Assembly (NCBI RefSeq): GCF_015710975.1
Contig: NZ_CP049783.1
Span: 3,577,501-3,641,500 of the forward strand
From: Paenibacillus polymyxa
Lineage (GTDB): Bacteria > Bacillota > Bacilli > Paenibacillales > Paenibacillaceae
Reading direction: 5' to 3'
DNA length: 64,000 nucleotides
A program made the position numbers and the translations under genes. This document shows positions 48,254-57,442 of this stretch, piece by piece. Under the pieces are notes generated by a model that was given only the letters and a program-made list of their open reading frames with translations, did no database searches and was not told where the DNA came from. Positions within the stretch are counted from its first letter, which is position 1. Each line of letters opens with the position of its first letter.

Positions 48254-48775
48254 ATGACAAATAAAGAATACAAAGAGCTAGTAGAAGCTAAGTACGGTAA
48301 GTCCTTAAAAGAAGTAATGTATGAATTGTGTGTGGATAGAAGATTAGATAAATGGGACGGAGCTAAAATATTAGACGTGCCTGAAAAAACATTTGTTGCT
48401 TGGAGAACCCAATTTCGTTTTGGTCCTGATCAGTTAAGATATGATCAGGCTGTAAAGATGAGAATTGAAAGAATCAATGAGTATAAAAAGCAATTGGAAA
48501 ACATAAATCTACGAAGAAAATTTACACATAATAAAGATAAATCCTTAAAAGGATTTCGAGAGCTAATTGAAAGGAAAATGGAACTGGAGAAGTTAAGAAG
48601 AACTTTATTAGAAGAAGAGGATTCGCTTAGTGATATGTCTGTTCTAATGAGAATTGGAATGCTTGAAGGTGTGCTAGACTATCTAGATGAGTATGAAAAG
48701 CATGAGGAGAATATAGAAGCTCGTTTTCTTAAAGAAGTAGAGATGATGGAGTTATTTCTAAACAGAGAAGTCTAA
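48254..48775 (+). CDS. cassette 14: HTH plus coiled-coil hypothetical protein
   Basis: 173 aa from ATG 48254 (a GTG directly precedes it), RBS AAGGAGGG. The N-terminus has a possible helix-turn-helix (DKWDGAKILDVPEKTFVAWRTQF); residues about 70-170 are charged, heptad-rich and likely coiled coil. Not recognised; perhaps a phage-like regulator. Confidence 0.65.
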   Translation: MTNKEYKELVEAKYGKSLKEVMYELCVDRRLDKWDGAKILDVPEKTFVAWRTQFRFGPDQLRYDQAVKMRIERINEYKKQLENINLRRKFTHNKDKSLKGFRELIERKMELEKLRRTLLEEEDSLSDMSVLMRIGMLEGVLDYLDEYEKHEENIEARFLKEVEMMELFLNREV

Positions 48776-48797
48776 TACAAGTAACTCAAGGCACCGA

Positions 48798-48917
48798 CAT
48801 ATAACAGTACATTCACACTTCGGACAAGCCTCGATTCGGTAGATGATTTTCAAGGAGTAGAGGCAGCCGGACACACCCAGCATTCGCTGGGCGTCGTGAA
48901 TATAGGAACGTTAGCTG
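48798..48917 (+). repeat. attC14
   Basis: R'' CATATAAC, R' GTTAGCTG (48910-48917), 120 bp, hairpin A degenerate. R'' complements the cassette 14 start. Confidence 0.83.
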
Positions 48918-48955
48918 AAATTGCTGAAATTAAAAAAAGGTTCTTGAGGTGAACA

Positions 48956-49321
48956 TTGGGAGTAAGAAAAAAATACAAACGAAAGATCATACGTGCAAAT
49001 CGGTTATTCTATTGGTATGTTGAACCGGATATTGATGATGAAGGAATAATTAAATTACACATTTTAGCTGAGAATAAGAAGTTTTTAGTTACCTATGAAG
49101 TAGGACAGCATAGCATTAAAAATAAAACCCCTATAATTGTAATCATTGGAAAGGAATTTGAAGGATGGACTAAAGAATATATAGGATACAGAAGAGTGAT
49201 AACACCAAATTGGAATGATGAAATAATTACTCCAAACTTGATAGGTGAAATAATTGATTGGTGCCTTTTAAGGGATAAAGAAATAAAAGTCGTTAATTGG
49301 AAAGGAGAGTTAATAGAATAA
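48956..49321 (+). CDS. cassette 15: hypothetical basic protein, 121 aa
   Basis: TTG start at 48956 behind GAGGTG. Starts GVRKKYKRKIIRANRLFYWYVEPD; beta-rich middle, ends IDWCLLRDKEIKVVNWKGE. Not recognised. Occurs alone in the cassette with correct boundaries. Confidence 0.62.
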   Translation: MGVRKKYKRKIIRANRLFYWYVEPDIDDEGIIKLHILAENKKFLVTYEVGQHSIKNKTPIIVIIGKEFEGWTKEYIGYRRVITPNWNDEIITPNLIGEIIDWCLLRDKEIKVVNWKGELIE

Positions 49322-49348
49322 GAGATAATATCGAGGAGCCAACAATAT

Positions 49349-49468
49349 CAGCTAACATTATATTCACGCATCGGGCATACGCCCTCAGTACAGCAGAATG
49401 GATTTCGGGGAAGCAGAAGCAGCTGGACACCCAGCATCGCTGGGTCGTGAATACAGAAACGTTAGCTG
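49349..49468 (+). repeat. attC15
   Basis: R'' CAGCTAAC, R' GTTAGCTG (49461-49468), 120 bp, A-B-C. R'' complements the cassette 15 start (and here also its own R'). Confidence 0.86.
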
Positions 49469-49567
49469 AAATCATTGATAAGAATAAAAATAGATAACAA
49501 AACTTCCTAGTTATATGAGTTTTTTAGCTTGAAAAATATAGATTATCTAGAAAGAAGGAATGGGAAT

Positions 49568-50527
49568 ATGCTTTATAAACTTTATCCGCCTTTTTTAGTT
49601 GTTCCTGAAGAACAAGATTTCTCAGATGCTTGGGAGTCCTTTTGTTTCAAAATCTTATCACTTGAGAAGAGTAAAAATAATTTACACAGAAGAAATCCCC
49701 CTGAACAGGGTGTAGACCTATATGACACAACTGATAAAATTGCCTATCAGTGTAAAAGCGTAGAATCAGGGAAAAGTGGGGATTTCAACGTTACACAGGC
49801 TGTAAATTCATTGAAATCTGCACTAGCTATCAAGGATGAGTTAGGTTGGAATACATACATTCTTTGTTCAAACGTTAATGTTTCAGGTTCAGCAGAAAAC
49901 AAGTTGAAAGAAATCTTTCCTGATATTATTATCAAATCTCAAAACAATTGGGAGTCAATGTGTGAAAAGTATAGTGATAAGGTGGAGAGGAATTTTAATA
50001 GGCTAGTTAAAATACCTTCAGAAAGAGTAGTGGCAAGTATAAAAGAAGAAATTTATGATTCTTATTCAGCTGACCTTATAAACAAAATCGAAAAGGAAAG
50101 CTATGATATTTTTTTGTTTACTAATAGATATGACACCATTTATAAAGTTCCGGTTTCTCCTGATTTTTCTATAGGACAATTATTAAATATACTTAGGATT
50201 TTTTTCAAACTACCTGAATCAAAACAAATTAGCTCAGAAGGCATTTCAGTATCATTAAATCATTCAATTATGTTTAACAAGAAAAAACAACCACTGAGCA
50301 AATCACTCAAAGAAGTTGGAATAAAAGATGGTGAAGTTGTAACCTATTGGACGAAGATAATCTGGAAGGACAACTTTGAATTGAGAACAGATGTTATGTA
50401 TAACATGACATTCGAAATGACACAGAAAATGTTTAACAAGGAAGAACGGGCAAGAAAAGCCATAGAAATCTTTCAGTCGGAAATTATCAAATGCTTCAAA
50501 AAATTTAACAAACAGTACATCAAATAA
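49568..50527 (+). CDS. cassette 16: Mrr-like nuclease domain fused to a beta-grasp-like domain
   Basis: 319 aa from ATG 49568 (AAGGAATGGG upstream); a TTG 39 bases earlier has no RBS. Residues 1-120 carry a PD-(D/E)XK-like core: GVDLYD with Asp50 and AYQCKS giving Q61-C62-K63. Residues about 205-285 (SIGQLLNILRIFF..., NKKKQPLSKSLKEVGIKDGEVV) resemble a ubiquitin-like beta-grasp fold, as seen in some defence proteins. A long helical tail follows. Both assignments rest on motif reading only. Confidence 0.6.
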   Translation: MLYKLYPPFLVVPEEQDFSDAWESFCFKILSLEKSKNNLHRRNPPEQGVDLYDTTDKIAYQCKSVESGKSGDFNVTQAVNSLKSALAIKDELGWNTYILCSNVNVSGSAENKLKEIFPDIIIKSQNNWESMCEKYSDKVERNFNRLVKIPSERVVASIKEEIYDSYSADLINKIEKESYDIFLFTNRYDTIYKVPVSPDFSIGQLLNILRIFFKLPESKQISSEGISVSLNHSIMFNKKKQPLSKSLKEVGIKDGEVVTYWTKIIWKDNFELRTDVMYNMTFEMTQKMFNKEERARKAIEIFQSEIIKCFKKFNKQYIK

Positions 50528-50614
50528 TTAGAATAATAAGTTGTTTTTGTTCAAATCCATATAGTTTTAAATCAGTAAAAGAGACTTTAATGTATTTCAA
50601 GATGCCAAGGACTC

Positions 50615-50778
50615 CAGCTAACAAAGCATTCACGCATCGGAGCCTGACGACTCCTCGGTCCGAAAGAAGCATTCCGGTGAAGTGAGATCAGCGGACAACC
50701 CTGCACCGACTAAGCGCGTCGCGCCCGGCCTGGCGGCATTAAGTAGGTGAGGGTTCGTGAATGCAAGAACGTTATACG
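50615..50778 (+). repeat. attC16
   Basis: R'' CAGCTAAC, R' GTTATACG (50771-50778), 164 bp, long C arm. L boxes GCATTCACG/CGTGAATGC pair over 9 bases with compensated changes. R'' complements the cassette 16 start. Confidence 0.88.
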
Positions 50779-50807
50779 AAATCATCTTACATAAGAGGAG
50801 ACCAAAT

Positions 50808-51419
50808 ATGAATTCTAATGATTTTTCATGGAAAGAAGTCTATTCATACTGGAAGCACTTTATTGAAGAGTATAGCTGTAGATCTATTAACGAACAAAGT
50901 TTTAAAAAAATTAAAATACAACCACAGTTAAATCCTAATTTTAATATTGGAACTGAAATAATAGATTGGTGGCCAACCAATGAAGTTGAATATAGAACAA
51001 AGAAACTAAATGATCGAGGCATTTTAGGTGCTGATTGGGATACAGTAGTCGGTTTTAATCGAACAGCTGAAATGTTATGGAACAACAAAGAAAGTAATGA
51101 GCAGCAAGCCCTGATTTGGATTGCTGCCGGACTGAATGAAATATTATCTCATCTTCCAGAAGAATGGAGAGGTGATCCATATAGATTTATCTATGAAACC
51201 AAATTGAATATCATGAAAGAATTTGAAAATAGAGATATGTGGTCGTGGCATGGATCAACCAGAAAATTTTTGCCTGTTACCGTTAATAAATTTATGGAAT
51301 TATACTCTAAACCAATGGAGATATATAACTTAATGAATATCATAGCCATTGATAATGTCTTTTCAAGAAATGCATGGACATTAGTTTGTGTTTCTCGAGA
51401 AGAAGATGACTCCGTATAA
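50808..51419 (+). CDS. cassette 17: hypothetical protein, 203 aa
   Basis: ATG 50808 with GAGGAG sets the start; the upstream extension is attC16. Not recognised. Trp-rich, mixed fold (EIIDWWPTNEVEY, EEWRGDPYRFIYETKLNIMKEFENRDMW). The stop codon is within the R'' box of the following site. Confidence 0.7.
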   Translation: MNSNDFSWKEVYSYWKHFIEEYSCRSINEQSFKKIKIQPQLNPNFNIGTEIIDWWPTNEVEYRTKKLNDRGILGADWDTVVGFNRTAEMLWNNKESNEQQALIWIAAGLNEILSHLPEEWRGDPYRFIYETKLNIMKEFENRDMWSWHGSTRKFLPVTVNKFMELYSKPMEIYNLMNIIAIDNVFSRNAWTLVCVSREEDDSV

Positions 51420-51536
51420 CATAATATTCACGCATCGGGCATACGCCCTCGGTCCGGCAGAGGGATTTCAGAGAAGCAGAGGCAGCCGGACACACCTGGC
51501 ATACGTCAGGTGTCGTGAATACAAGAACGTTAGGCG
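51413..51536 (+). repeat. attC17
   Basis: R'' CGTATAAC, R' GTTAGGCG (51529-51536), 124 bp, textbook A-B-C with intact GTCCGGC/GCCGGAC B stem. R'' complements the cassette 17 start. Confidence 0.88.
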
Positions 51537-51563
51537 AAATTAATACTTGCAAGGATGATGATA

Positions 51564-52412
51564 ATGATGTTCTGGAAATCCCCGGAAGCAATAAATGAAG
51601 AGCAATTAAAATCGACAAAAGATATGATAGATAAGTGGCTAATATTAATTGATAAGATTAGGGAGAATCTTCTTCAAAACTCTACTATTCTTGAAAACAA
51701 TAAAGACTATGCAAATCAAAGACATATAATATTGTCAGAGTTAAGTATGGCCCAATTCTTCACTTTCAGTTCAATATCAACATTAATTTCGAATGCACAT
51801 TATTCGGATGCATTCACATTGTTAAGAGTATTATACGAAGGACATTTACATTTATGGAATTTATGGAATTGTGATGATGAAGAGTTTCAAAAATACTTAG
51901 CGTTAGTAGTAATGCATGAATGGGGAGTAGCCAATGAAGTTCTATCTATAAAAGATACTATACTTAAAGAAGAATACTACAGTAACGAGAGGTTAAAAAC
52001 CTTAAAACACCGTTATGATGAGGCAAGACTGTTATTCAATTGCAGGGAAGGCAAGATCCCAAAGAACTATACAACCAAGACGATATTAAAGCTAGCTCAA
52101 GAAGTTGATGAATCAGAAGGTGGTAAACCTTTTAGGCAATTAATGCATAGCAGGTTATACTCGTCTGGGTCGGAATATGTGCATCGCAGTTTCTATGGAT
52201 TGCGAGAAGGATATGCAGTAGTAGAACACAATGGAAAACATGTATTGTTTCCAAATCCGCGTAGAGGGATAGAGACTTGTTGGTGGGCGACCTCCATAGA
52301 ATTAGATACAGTAATATGGCAATCGACTTTTTTGGGAGTAGAGGATGTTACTAAGATAATGAAAGAACTTAGAAATGAAGTAAGAGAATTAGCTAAAGAA
52401 TGGTTGTTGTGA
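51564..52412 (+). CDS. cassette 18: DUF5677-like helical protein
   Basis: About 282 aa; five in-phase start candidates lie between 51555 and 51567, and 51564 best fits AAGGA. All-helical: ILSELSMAQFFTFSSISTLISNAHYSDAFTLLRVLYEGHLHLWNLW is typical of DUF5677-type proteins, with a later SGSEYVHRSFYG. Function unknown. Confidence 0.65.
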   Translation: MMFWKSPEAINEEQLKSTKDMIDKWLILIDKIRENLLQNSTILENNKDYANQRHIILSELSMAQFFTFSSISTLISNAHYSDAFTLLRVLYEGHLHLWNLWNCDDEEFQKYLALVVMHEWGVANEVLSIKDTILKEEYYSNERLKTLKHRYDEARLLFNCREGKIPKNYTTKTILKLAQEVDESEGGKPFRQLMHSRLYSSGSEYVHRSFYGLREGYAVVEHNGKHVLFPNPRRGIETCWWATSIELDTVIWQSTFLGVEDVTKIMKELRNEVRELAKEWLL

Positions 52413-52427
52413 GGGGGGAATTAACTC

Positions 52428-52610
52428 TGCCTAACGATGTGTTGACACATCGGCGGACAAGCCGCCTCGGTCCCGGAAGATAAGTCGAAGAAGCTATTGC
52501 AGGGACACATGCATTCACCCAACCGCATCGCGGCCGGCTGAGATCGTGCTAGTCGCACTACTCTGGCAGCTTAGGGTGAATGGACGTCGTGAACACGGAA
52601 ACGTTAGGCG
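52428..52610 (+). repeat. attC18 (divergent)
   Basis: R'' TGCCTAAC, R' GTTAGGCG (52603-52610), 183 bp, the longest. L boxes GTGTTGAC/GTGAACAC and the internal arms differ from the other sites. R'' matches the cassette 18 start with one wobble. May have come from another lineage. Confidence 0.75.
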
Positions 52611-52642
52611 AAACCGCAAGAGCGAAACCAAAAGGAGCCAAT

Positions 52643-53134
52643 ATGGAACTAAAACTTGTTCCGGTTAAGCCGGAGAATAAAGACACATTAACTAATCTGT
52701 ATCAATTTTATGAATATGATTTTAGTAAATACACAAATCGAGAAGTAAATAGGAATGGGAAGTATGAAATTAACTTAGATTTTTATTGGGAAGGTGACGA
52801 AAGGTGGAACCCTTTCTTTATTGAAGTGGAAGGTTCAATCGTAGGTTTTTTGGTAGTTCTATTTGAGAATATGGATGTTGATCCTGATCCAACACATATA
52901 ATCTACGATTTTATGATTTTACAGAAGTATAGAAGAGCAGGTATAGGTCGTAAAGCAGCAATAATAGCATTTAACATGTATAAGGCGAATTGGTTAGTTT
53001 CGCAGATGGAAGAAAATATTACGGCAATATCCTTTTGGAGAAGCGTAATAAATGAATTTAAAAAAGGCAATTACACTGAAAGATATAAAGAAGAACGAAA
53101 GAAATATATTCAAGAGTTCACTACAAAGATCTAA
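52643..53134 (+). CDS. cassette 19: GNAT-family N-acetyltransferase, paralogue of cassette 6
   Basis: 163 aa from ATG 52643, RBS AAAAGGAGCC. Same layout as the cassette 6 protein with scattered substitutions concentrated in the N-terminal half (e.g. KPENKDTLTNLYQFYEYDF); the last 45 codons are almost unchanged. The acetyl-CoA loop reads QKYRRAGIGRKAAI. Duplicated, then diverged, or acquired twice. Confidence 0.88.
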   Translation: MELKLVPVKPENKDTLTNLYQFYEYDFSKYTNREVNRNGKYEINLDFYWEGDERWNPFFIEVEGSIVGFLVVLFENMDVDPDPTHIIYDFMILQKYRRAGIGRKAAIIAFNMYKANWLVSQMEENITAISFWRSVINEFKKGNYTERYKEERKKYIQEFTTKI

Positions 53135-53167
53135 TGACACTAATTGAGGGTTATTTCAGAGCGGAAT

Positions 53168-53331
53168 CGCCTAACAACAAATTCACGCTTCGGGCATACG
53201 CCCTCTGTCCGGCAGGGGGATTTCAAGGAAGCGGAAGCAGCCGGACAACCCTGTACTGGCTAAGTCTGACGACCCGTTCGCTATCGCTCACTTAAGCCAG
53301 TGAGGGTTCGTGAATACAGGAACGTTAGCCG
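53168..53331 (+). repeat. attC19
   Basis: R'' CGCCTAAC, R' GTTAGCCG (53324-53331), 164 bp, long C arm; close to attC6, the site of its paralogous cassette. R'' complements the cassette 19 start. Confidence 0.87.
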
Positions 53332-53368
53332 AAATACTTGTAAATTCATAATTATAGGGGTTGTTTAT

Positions 53369-53949
53369 GTGCTTGTTGTTCATTGGTCACCTGTGAATTA
53401 CTCAAAAAACATCTTGAAAAACGGAATTAGAAAAAGTCGGAACGGGGTTTACTGCTTTCCTTTAACAGGACATATTGCATTGGATCGTTGGTGGATGAAA
53501 GCATTAAAGAGTTTAGAAGAGACGGAAAGAAATATAATGGATTTGTATTTAGAGTGGAAGAGTCTGATTTTCCTGCTTATTTTGGTCATTTTATAGGACA
53601 CATGACAAGTGACAGAAGCGAAAAACCTATAAAAACGCTAATTGAATTAGGTATGGAAATACAGAATACAATCATTTGGAGGATCGGAGAAAGAGCTGTA
53701 TGGAATAATATCGAAGTACATAACCATGATCAGGATTTTTTAAAGCTGGGGAAGGAAGTAATTAAGAAAAACCCAGATGTTTATAAGGAAACTTTAACAG
53801 ATGCAGCATTCATGGAATACATCCTAGAGGACTGTCAACTTGTTTTGACGAATTCTATAAATGCTAGTCGAATCATTCGGGTTATCTCACCAACTAAAGA
53901 GTTTGGAAAAGTCTTATACAAGCAAAAGAAAGATGAGTATTTTGAGTGA
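53369..53949 (+). pseudogene. cassette 20: hypothetical protein, frameshifted near 53490
   Basis: GTG 53369 with AGGGG gives LVVHWSPVNYSKNILKNGIRKSRNGVYCFPLTGHIALDRWW, then homology appears to move to the -1 frame (ESIKEFRRDGKKYNGFVFRVEESDFPAYFGHFI...), open to 53949. One base seems missing near 53486-53495. The first 30 residues (H..ILKNGI..S..GVY) vaguely recall ADP-ribosyltransferase folds, but this is weak. Frame 2 could instead be an independent gene from ATG 53488. Confidence 0.55.
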
Positions 53950-53972
53950 AAACTCGAAGAGGATCATTACTT

Positions 53973-54090
53973 CGGCTAACATAATATTCAAGCAGCGACT
54001 GTGTGAAGCCTTGGTCTGCAAGGTGGATTTCGAAGAGGTATTTCAGCAGACAACCCCTGATGGGGTTCATGAATACAGAAACGTTATGTG
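53973..54090 (+). repeat. attC20
   Basis: R'' CGGCTAAC, R' GTTATGTG (54083-54090), 118 bp, A-B-C with degenerate A. R'' complements the cassette 20 start. Confidence 0.85.
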
Positions 54091-54133
54091 AGATCAGCTA
54101 GGAATAAAAAGGCTATATTTAGGAGCAAGTACT

Positions 54134-54502
54134 ATGAAGCGAATTTACAAGCATATTGAAGAATACACAGATCAGGAAATAAAAGATATTTTAACTCGCC
54201 GAGAAGTAGAAAAACTTATATATTTACCACTTTCAGTTGGAATGTATCATCACAATTGGAAGTTTGCTCAAGATATATGTCTTAAAACAGCGGAACATGA
54301 TAATCCAAATGTAAGAGCGAATTCTGTATTGGGATTAGCACATATAGCAAGAACTAAAAAACAGTTAGATAAAAGACTAGTAAAACCAATCATTTTGAAA
54401 GAATTAAAAAATAATATAGAACATAAAGGAATAATATTAGATGCTATAAGTGATATAAATTTATTTATGAAGTGGAAACTAGCAAGGAAGCATAATTATT
54501 AG
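54134..54502 (+). CDS. cassette 21: small helical protein, duplicate of cassette 7
   Basis: 122 aa, RBS AGGAGC. Differs from the cassette 7 protein at only two residues that I can see (RREVEKL for RQEVEEL); the flanking leader and the following attC are also shared, so the whole cassette was copied. Confidence 0.78.
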   Translation: MKRIYKHIEEYTDQEIKDILTRREVEKLIYLPLSVGMYHHNWKFAQDICLKTAEHDNPNVRANSVLGLAHIARTKKQLDKRLVKPIILKELKNNIEHKGIILDAISDINLFMKWKLARKHNY

Positions 54503-54525
54503 TTGACTCGAAGAAGAGATGACCT

Positions 54526-54689
54526 CATATAACATCGCATCTACGCTGCGGGCGTTGCCCTTGGTTCGCTAGAAGTGGAAAGCAGAGAGAGAAGCGGGAT
54601 CAGCTCACAACCCTGCGAGGCTAAGTCCGATGGACCCGGCGCTTTGCGCCTTAAGCCTCTCGGATTCGTAGATACAAGAACGTTATCTG
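54526..54689 (+). repeat. attC21 (variant L boxes)
   Basis: R'' CATATAAC, R' GTTATCTG (54682-54689), 164 bp. Shares ATCTACG/CGTAGAT arms with attC7. R'' differs by one transition from the complement of the cassette start. Confidence 0.82.
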
Positions 54690-54725
54690 AAATTACCGAT
54701 AGAACATCAGAAAGAAGGCGAATTC

Positions 54726-55177
54726 GTGGGAGTTTTATTAAAGGACATTGATAAAACAAATTGGACAAAATGCATTTTTCTAACGACTGATCCTGATAAC
54801 AATCATTATCTTTTAGAGAAGTTTGTAGCTTCAAATGCTGTTTCAATTGCACAATCAAAGATAGAGCGAGGATGGATAACCAAAGCCATTTATGATGGGG
54901 ATACCATTGTAGGATTTGCAATGTATGGATATTCAGAAGAAAATGATTTTTTTGAAATATGTCGTTTAATGATTGATCATAAATTTCAGCGTCAAGGGTT
55001 TGGTAAAAGGCGTTAAGTCTAATCATCAAAGAAATGAGCAAGAATAAGCAATGCTCTGAAATCTATATATCATATGAACCCGAAAACTACTTTGCAAAAA
55101 AACTATATGAAGAACTTGGATTTGAAAACACAGGGAAAATCTTAGATGATGAAATGCTTTATTGCTTGAAGATATAG
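54726..55177 (+). pseudogene. cassette 22: GNAT acetyltransferase, frameshifted duplicate of cassette 12
   Basis: GTG 54726, same leader as cassette 12. Identical layout up to QRQGFGK, where the A5 run of cassette 12 is A4 here (55005-55008), causing a stop at 55014-55016. The remaining ~50 codons persist in the shifted frame to 55177. The acetyl-CoA loop is cut, so the product should be inactive if the indel is genuine. Confidence 0.85.
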
Positions 55178-55211
55178 ATAAATGTAAGGAAATTCGAGAT
55201 GCCGGTAACTA

Positions 55212-55308
55212 CAGATAACAATATATTCACGCTGCGGGCATACGCCCTTGGTCCGGCATACGCCGGACACCCAGCTACGCTGGGTCGTGAATACAGGAAC
55301 GTTATAAG
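55212..55308 (+). repeat. attC22
   Basis: R'' CAGATAAC, R' GTTATAAG (55301-55308), 97 bp, short B. R'' complements the cassette 22 start. Confidence 0.86.
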
Positions 55309-55330
55309 AAATCGTCGAAAGAGGAGAACT

Positions 55331-56503
55331 ATGAATTCTAAAACCAAACTTGCACTTATGCAACGGAAAATTGATTCAAAGCTTGCTGAACAGCTTATTG
55401 CTCGCGGTTTTACACTTGGAAAATTGAAACAACAAAGTAGCGATGAATTAAGAGGTCTGGGATTAATGAAGGAATCAATCGATATAATTCAAAATGAATC
55501 CAGGCCTCCTATACCGGAAGATACGGTTCGAAAGCTTCTGTTTGAATCAAATTATACTTGTTGTTTATGTAAGGATAGTAGTAAATCCATCATCATTCAT
55601 CACATTAATCCATGGGAGTCATCCAGGTCCCATGATATCAATAATCTAGTAGTATTGTGCTTACAACATCATGATGAAGCACATACTAAGCATGAGTTGT
55701 CTATAAATTTAACACCTGGTCGAATTCGAGATGCAAAAAAGAGATGGCTTGAAAGTGTACAAGAAAAGGGAATAAATAATGCATTAAAAGTAAGTAATAC
55801 AGATGGTGCTTTCTATGACTACTTTAATTTAAACAGAATATTTGAGTTGGCAGAAAGCTTGGGATTTGATAAAAAAAGTTGCAGGTACTTTCCTATTGCA
55901 TTAGAGTACGGGTTTATTAACGAACTTGGACTAATAAAACCCATAAAAAGTTGGTCAGACAAAGATATTGAAGAAAAAAGATACTGGATAGATTTTTTTG
56001 AAGGGACATATTTATATCATTATATGAAAGACATTTTTTCTCTTGTTGTACAAAAAAGTAATTTTATATACATCAATGAAATTTGGAGTAGATCTAAAAT
56101 AGTTGCTCTTATAAAACCAGGTGATTTTATTTTAGTGCAAGGTTTATTTTCATTCCAACCACTAACCAAAAAACAAATTGGTATGAGTCAACTGAAAAAA
56201 GGATACCGTAAAGCGAAAGGGATTAAAATTGAATTTGAAATAGACTTGTTTTACTGCAATAGTGAGAGTTCAAGAAGCCATCTGTCAGGTAGAAATGTAA
56301 AAACTTTATATGCTGTAGTTAGATCAATTAAAGTTGAAGGAAAGTTCTTGGTTATTACTTGTACAGCACTAGCTAGTGGAACAGGTTTTAACAGACTAGA
56401 TGATCCATACCTATTATATCCTAATATGAGATTGCATGACGATGAAGAATATGATGATGTAGAACTTAATGACGAAGATGAGCATGAGGGCCAAATTATA
56501 TGA
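55331..56503 (+). CDS. cassette 23: HNH endonuclease-domain protein, 390 aa
   Basis: ATG 55331 behind AGAGGAG; the upstream open frame is attC22. N-terminal ~60 residues look like a small helical DNA-binding or SAP/HhH segment. HNH domain at about 70-120: C77xxC80, IIIHHINPW with H90/H91, DINNLVVLC and LQHHDEAH. The 270-residue C-terminus is unknown, with two hydrophobic beta-rich stretches and an acidic tail. Probably DNA-cutting; a defence role is suggested by the company it keeps. Confidence 0.8.
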   Translation: MNSKTKLALMQRKIDSKLAEQLIARGFTLGKLKQQSSDELRGLGLMKESIDIIQNESRPPIPEDTVRKLLFESNYTCCLCKDSSKSIIIHHINPWESSRSHDINNLVVLCLQHHDEAHTKHELSINLTPGRIRDAKKRWLESVQEKGINNALKVSNTDGAFYDYFNLNRIFELAESLGFDKKSCRYFPIALEYGFINELGLIKPIKSWSDKDIEEKRYWIDFFEGTYLYHYMKDIFSLVVQKSNFIYINEIWSRSKIVALIKPGDFILVQGLFSFQPLTKKQIGMSQLKKGYRKAKGIKIEFEIDLFYCNSESSRSHLSGRNVKTLYAVVRSIKVEGKFLVITCTALASGTGFNRLDDPYLLYPNMRLHDDEEYDDVELNDEDEHEGQII

Positions 56504-56526
56504 GTGTTTCAAGTAGTCGCCGACAT

Positions 56527-56649
56527 CTTATAACATTATATTCAAGCATCGGGCACATGCCCTCGATCCGGCAGAGGGATTTCAAGGAAGTGGGGCAGCT
56601 GGATAAATCTGGTATTCGCCAGGCGTCGTGAATACGAGAACGTTATGTG
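56527..56649 (+). repeat. attC23
   Basis: R'' CTTATAAC, R' GTTATGTG (56642-56649), 123 bp, A-B-C. R'' complements the unusual cassette 23 start TTATAAG exactly. Confidence 0.87.
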
Positions 56650-56688
56650 AAACTCCTTGTAAAACTAAAACAAAAAGGACTGATCCTT

Positions 56689-57339
56689 ATGAATAACACT
56701 AAATCGTGGCTGGAAGAGATAATAGAGGCATTAAATGAGCTTGGTGGTGAAGGGACATTACTAGATATTTATACTCAGATTGAGGATCGGAAGCAAATGG
56801 AGTTAACAAAGGCTTGGAAAAATACTGTAAGAAGAACTATTTATGATAATACGAAAGATAGTGTAGGGAGACGAGATGTTTTTTATTCTGTTGAAGGTAA
56901 AGGTAATGGCATATGGGGGTTAAAGGATTTTGAAGCTAACAAAGAAAATATTGAAATAACTGAAGATGATACCGGATTTCCTGAGGGCAAGAAAAAATTA
57001 AGGTTGCATTTAAGTAGAGAGAGACGACCAGCGGTCGTAAGAGAGGCGAAAAAAATATTTAAAGAGAAAAACGGTGGTAATTTGTTTTGTGAGATATGCG
57101 GTTTTAATTTTTCTTCTGTATACGGTGAGCTAGGAGAGGACTTTATCGAAGGTCACCATGTAATTCCAGTATCCGAGTTGAATGAAGATCATAAAACCAA
57201 GGTAGAAGATATCGCAATGGTTTGTTCAAACTGCCATAGAATGCTGCACAGAAGAAGACCTTGGTTAACTAAAGATAAATTGAGAGATCTAATAAAACAT
57301 TTAGCATTTCAGGAAGTCAAGGAGCATCACATAACATAA
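56689..57339 (+). CDS. cassette 24: winged-helix (HARE-like) HNH endonuclease
   Basis: 216 aa from ATG 56689 (AAAAAGGAC upstream). Residues 6-80 resemble a HARE/winged-helix domain found on restriction and defence proteins (LNELGGEGTLLDIYTQIEDR...IWGLKD). HNH domain at 130-190: C134EIC137, EGHHVIPVSEL with H156/H157, MVCSNCHRMLH. Catalytic and zinc residues intact. Likely a restriction-type nuclease with no methylase in the cassette. The reading frame runs through the attC R'' box before stopping. Confidence 0.85.
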   Translation: MNNTKSWLEEIIEALNELGGEGTLLDIYTQIEDRKQMELTKAWKNTVRRTIYDNTKDSVGRRDVFYSVEGKGNGIWGLKDFEANKENIEITEDDTGFPEGKKKLRLHLSRERRPAVVREAKKIFKEKNGGNLFCEICGFNFSSVYGELGEDFIEGHHVIPVSELNEDHKTKVEDIAMVCSNCHRMLHRRRPWLTKDKLRDLIKHLAFQEVKEHHIT

Positions 57340-57424
57340 TATTCACGCTGCGGACATTCGTCCTGGGTCCGGCATCACCGGACACCCAGCATGCGCTGGG
57401 TCGTGAATACGGAAACGTTAGGCG
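57328..57424 (+). repeat. attC24
   Basis: R'' CACATAAC, R' GTTAGGCG (57417-57424), 97 bp, short B. R'' complements the cassette 24 start; overlaps the end of the nuclease gene. Confidence 0.86.
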
Positions 57425-57442
57425 TAGGGAAGAAGGAATATA

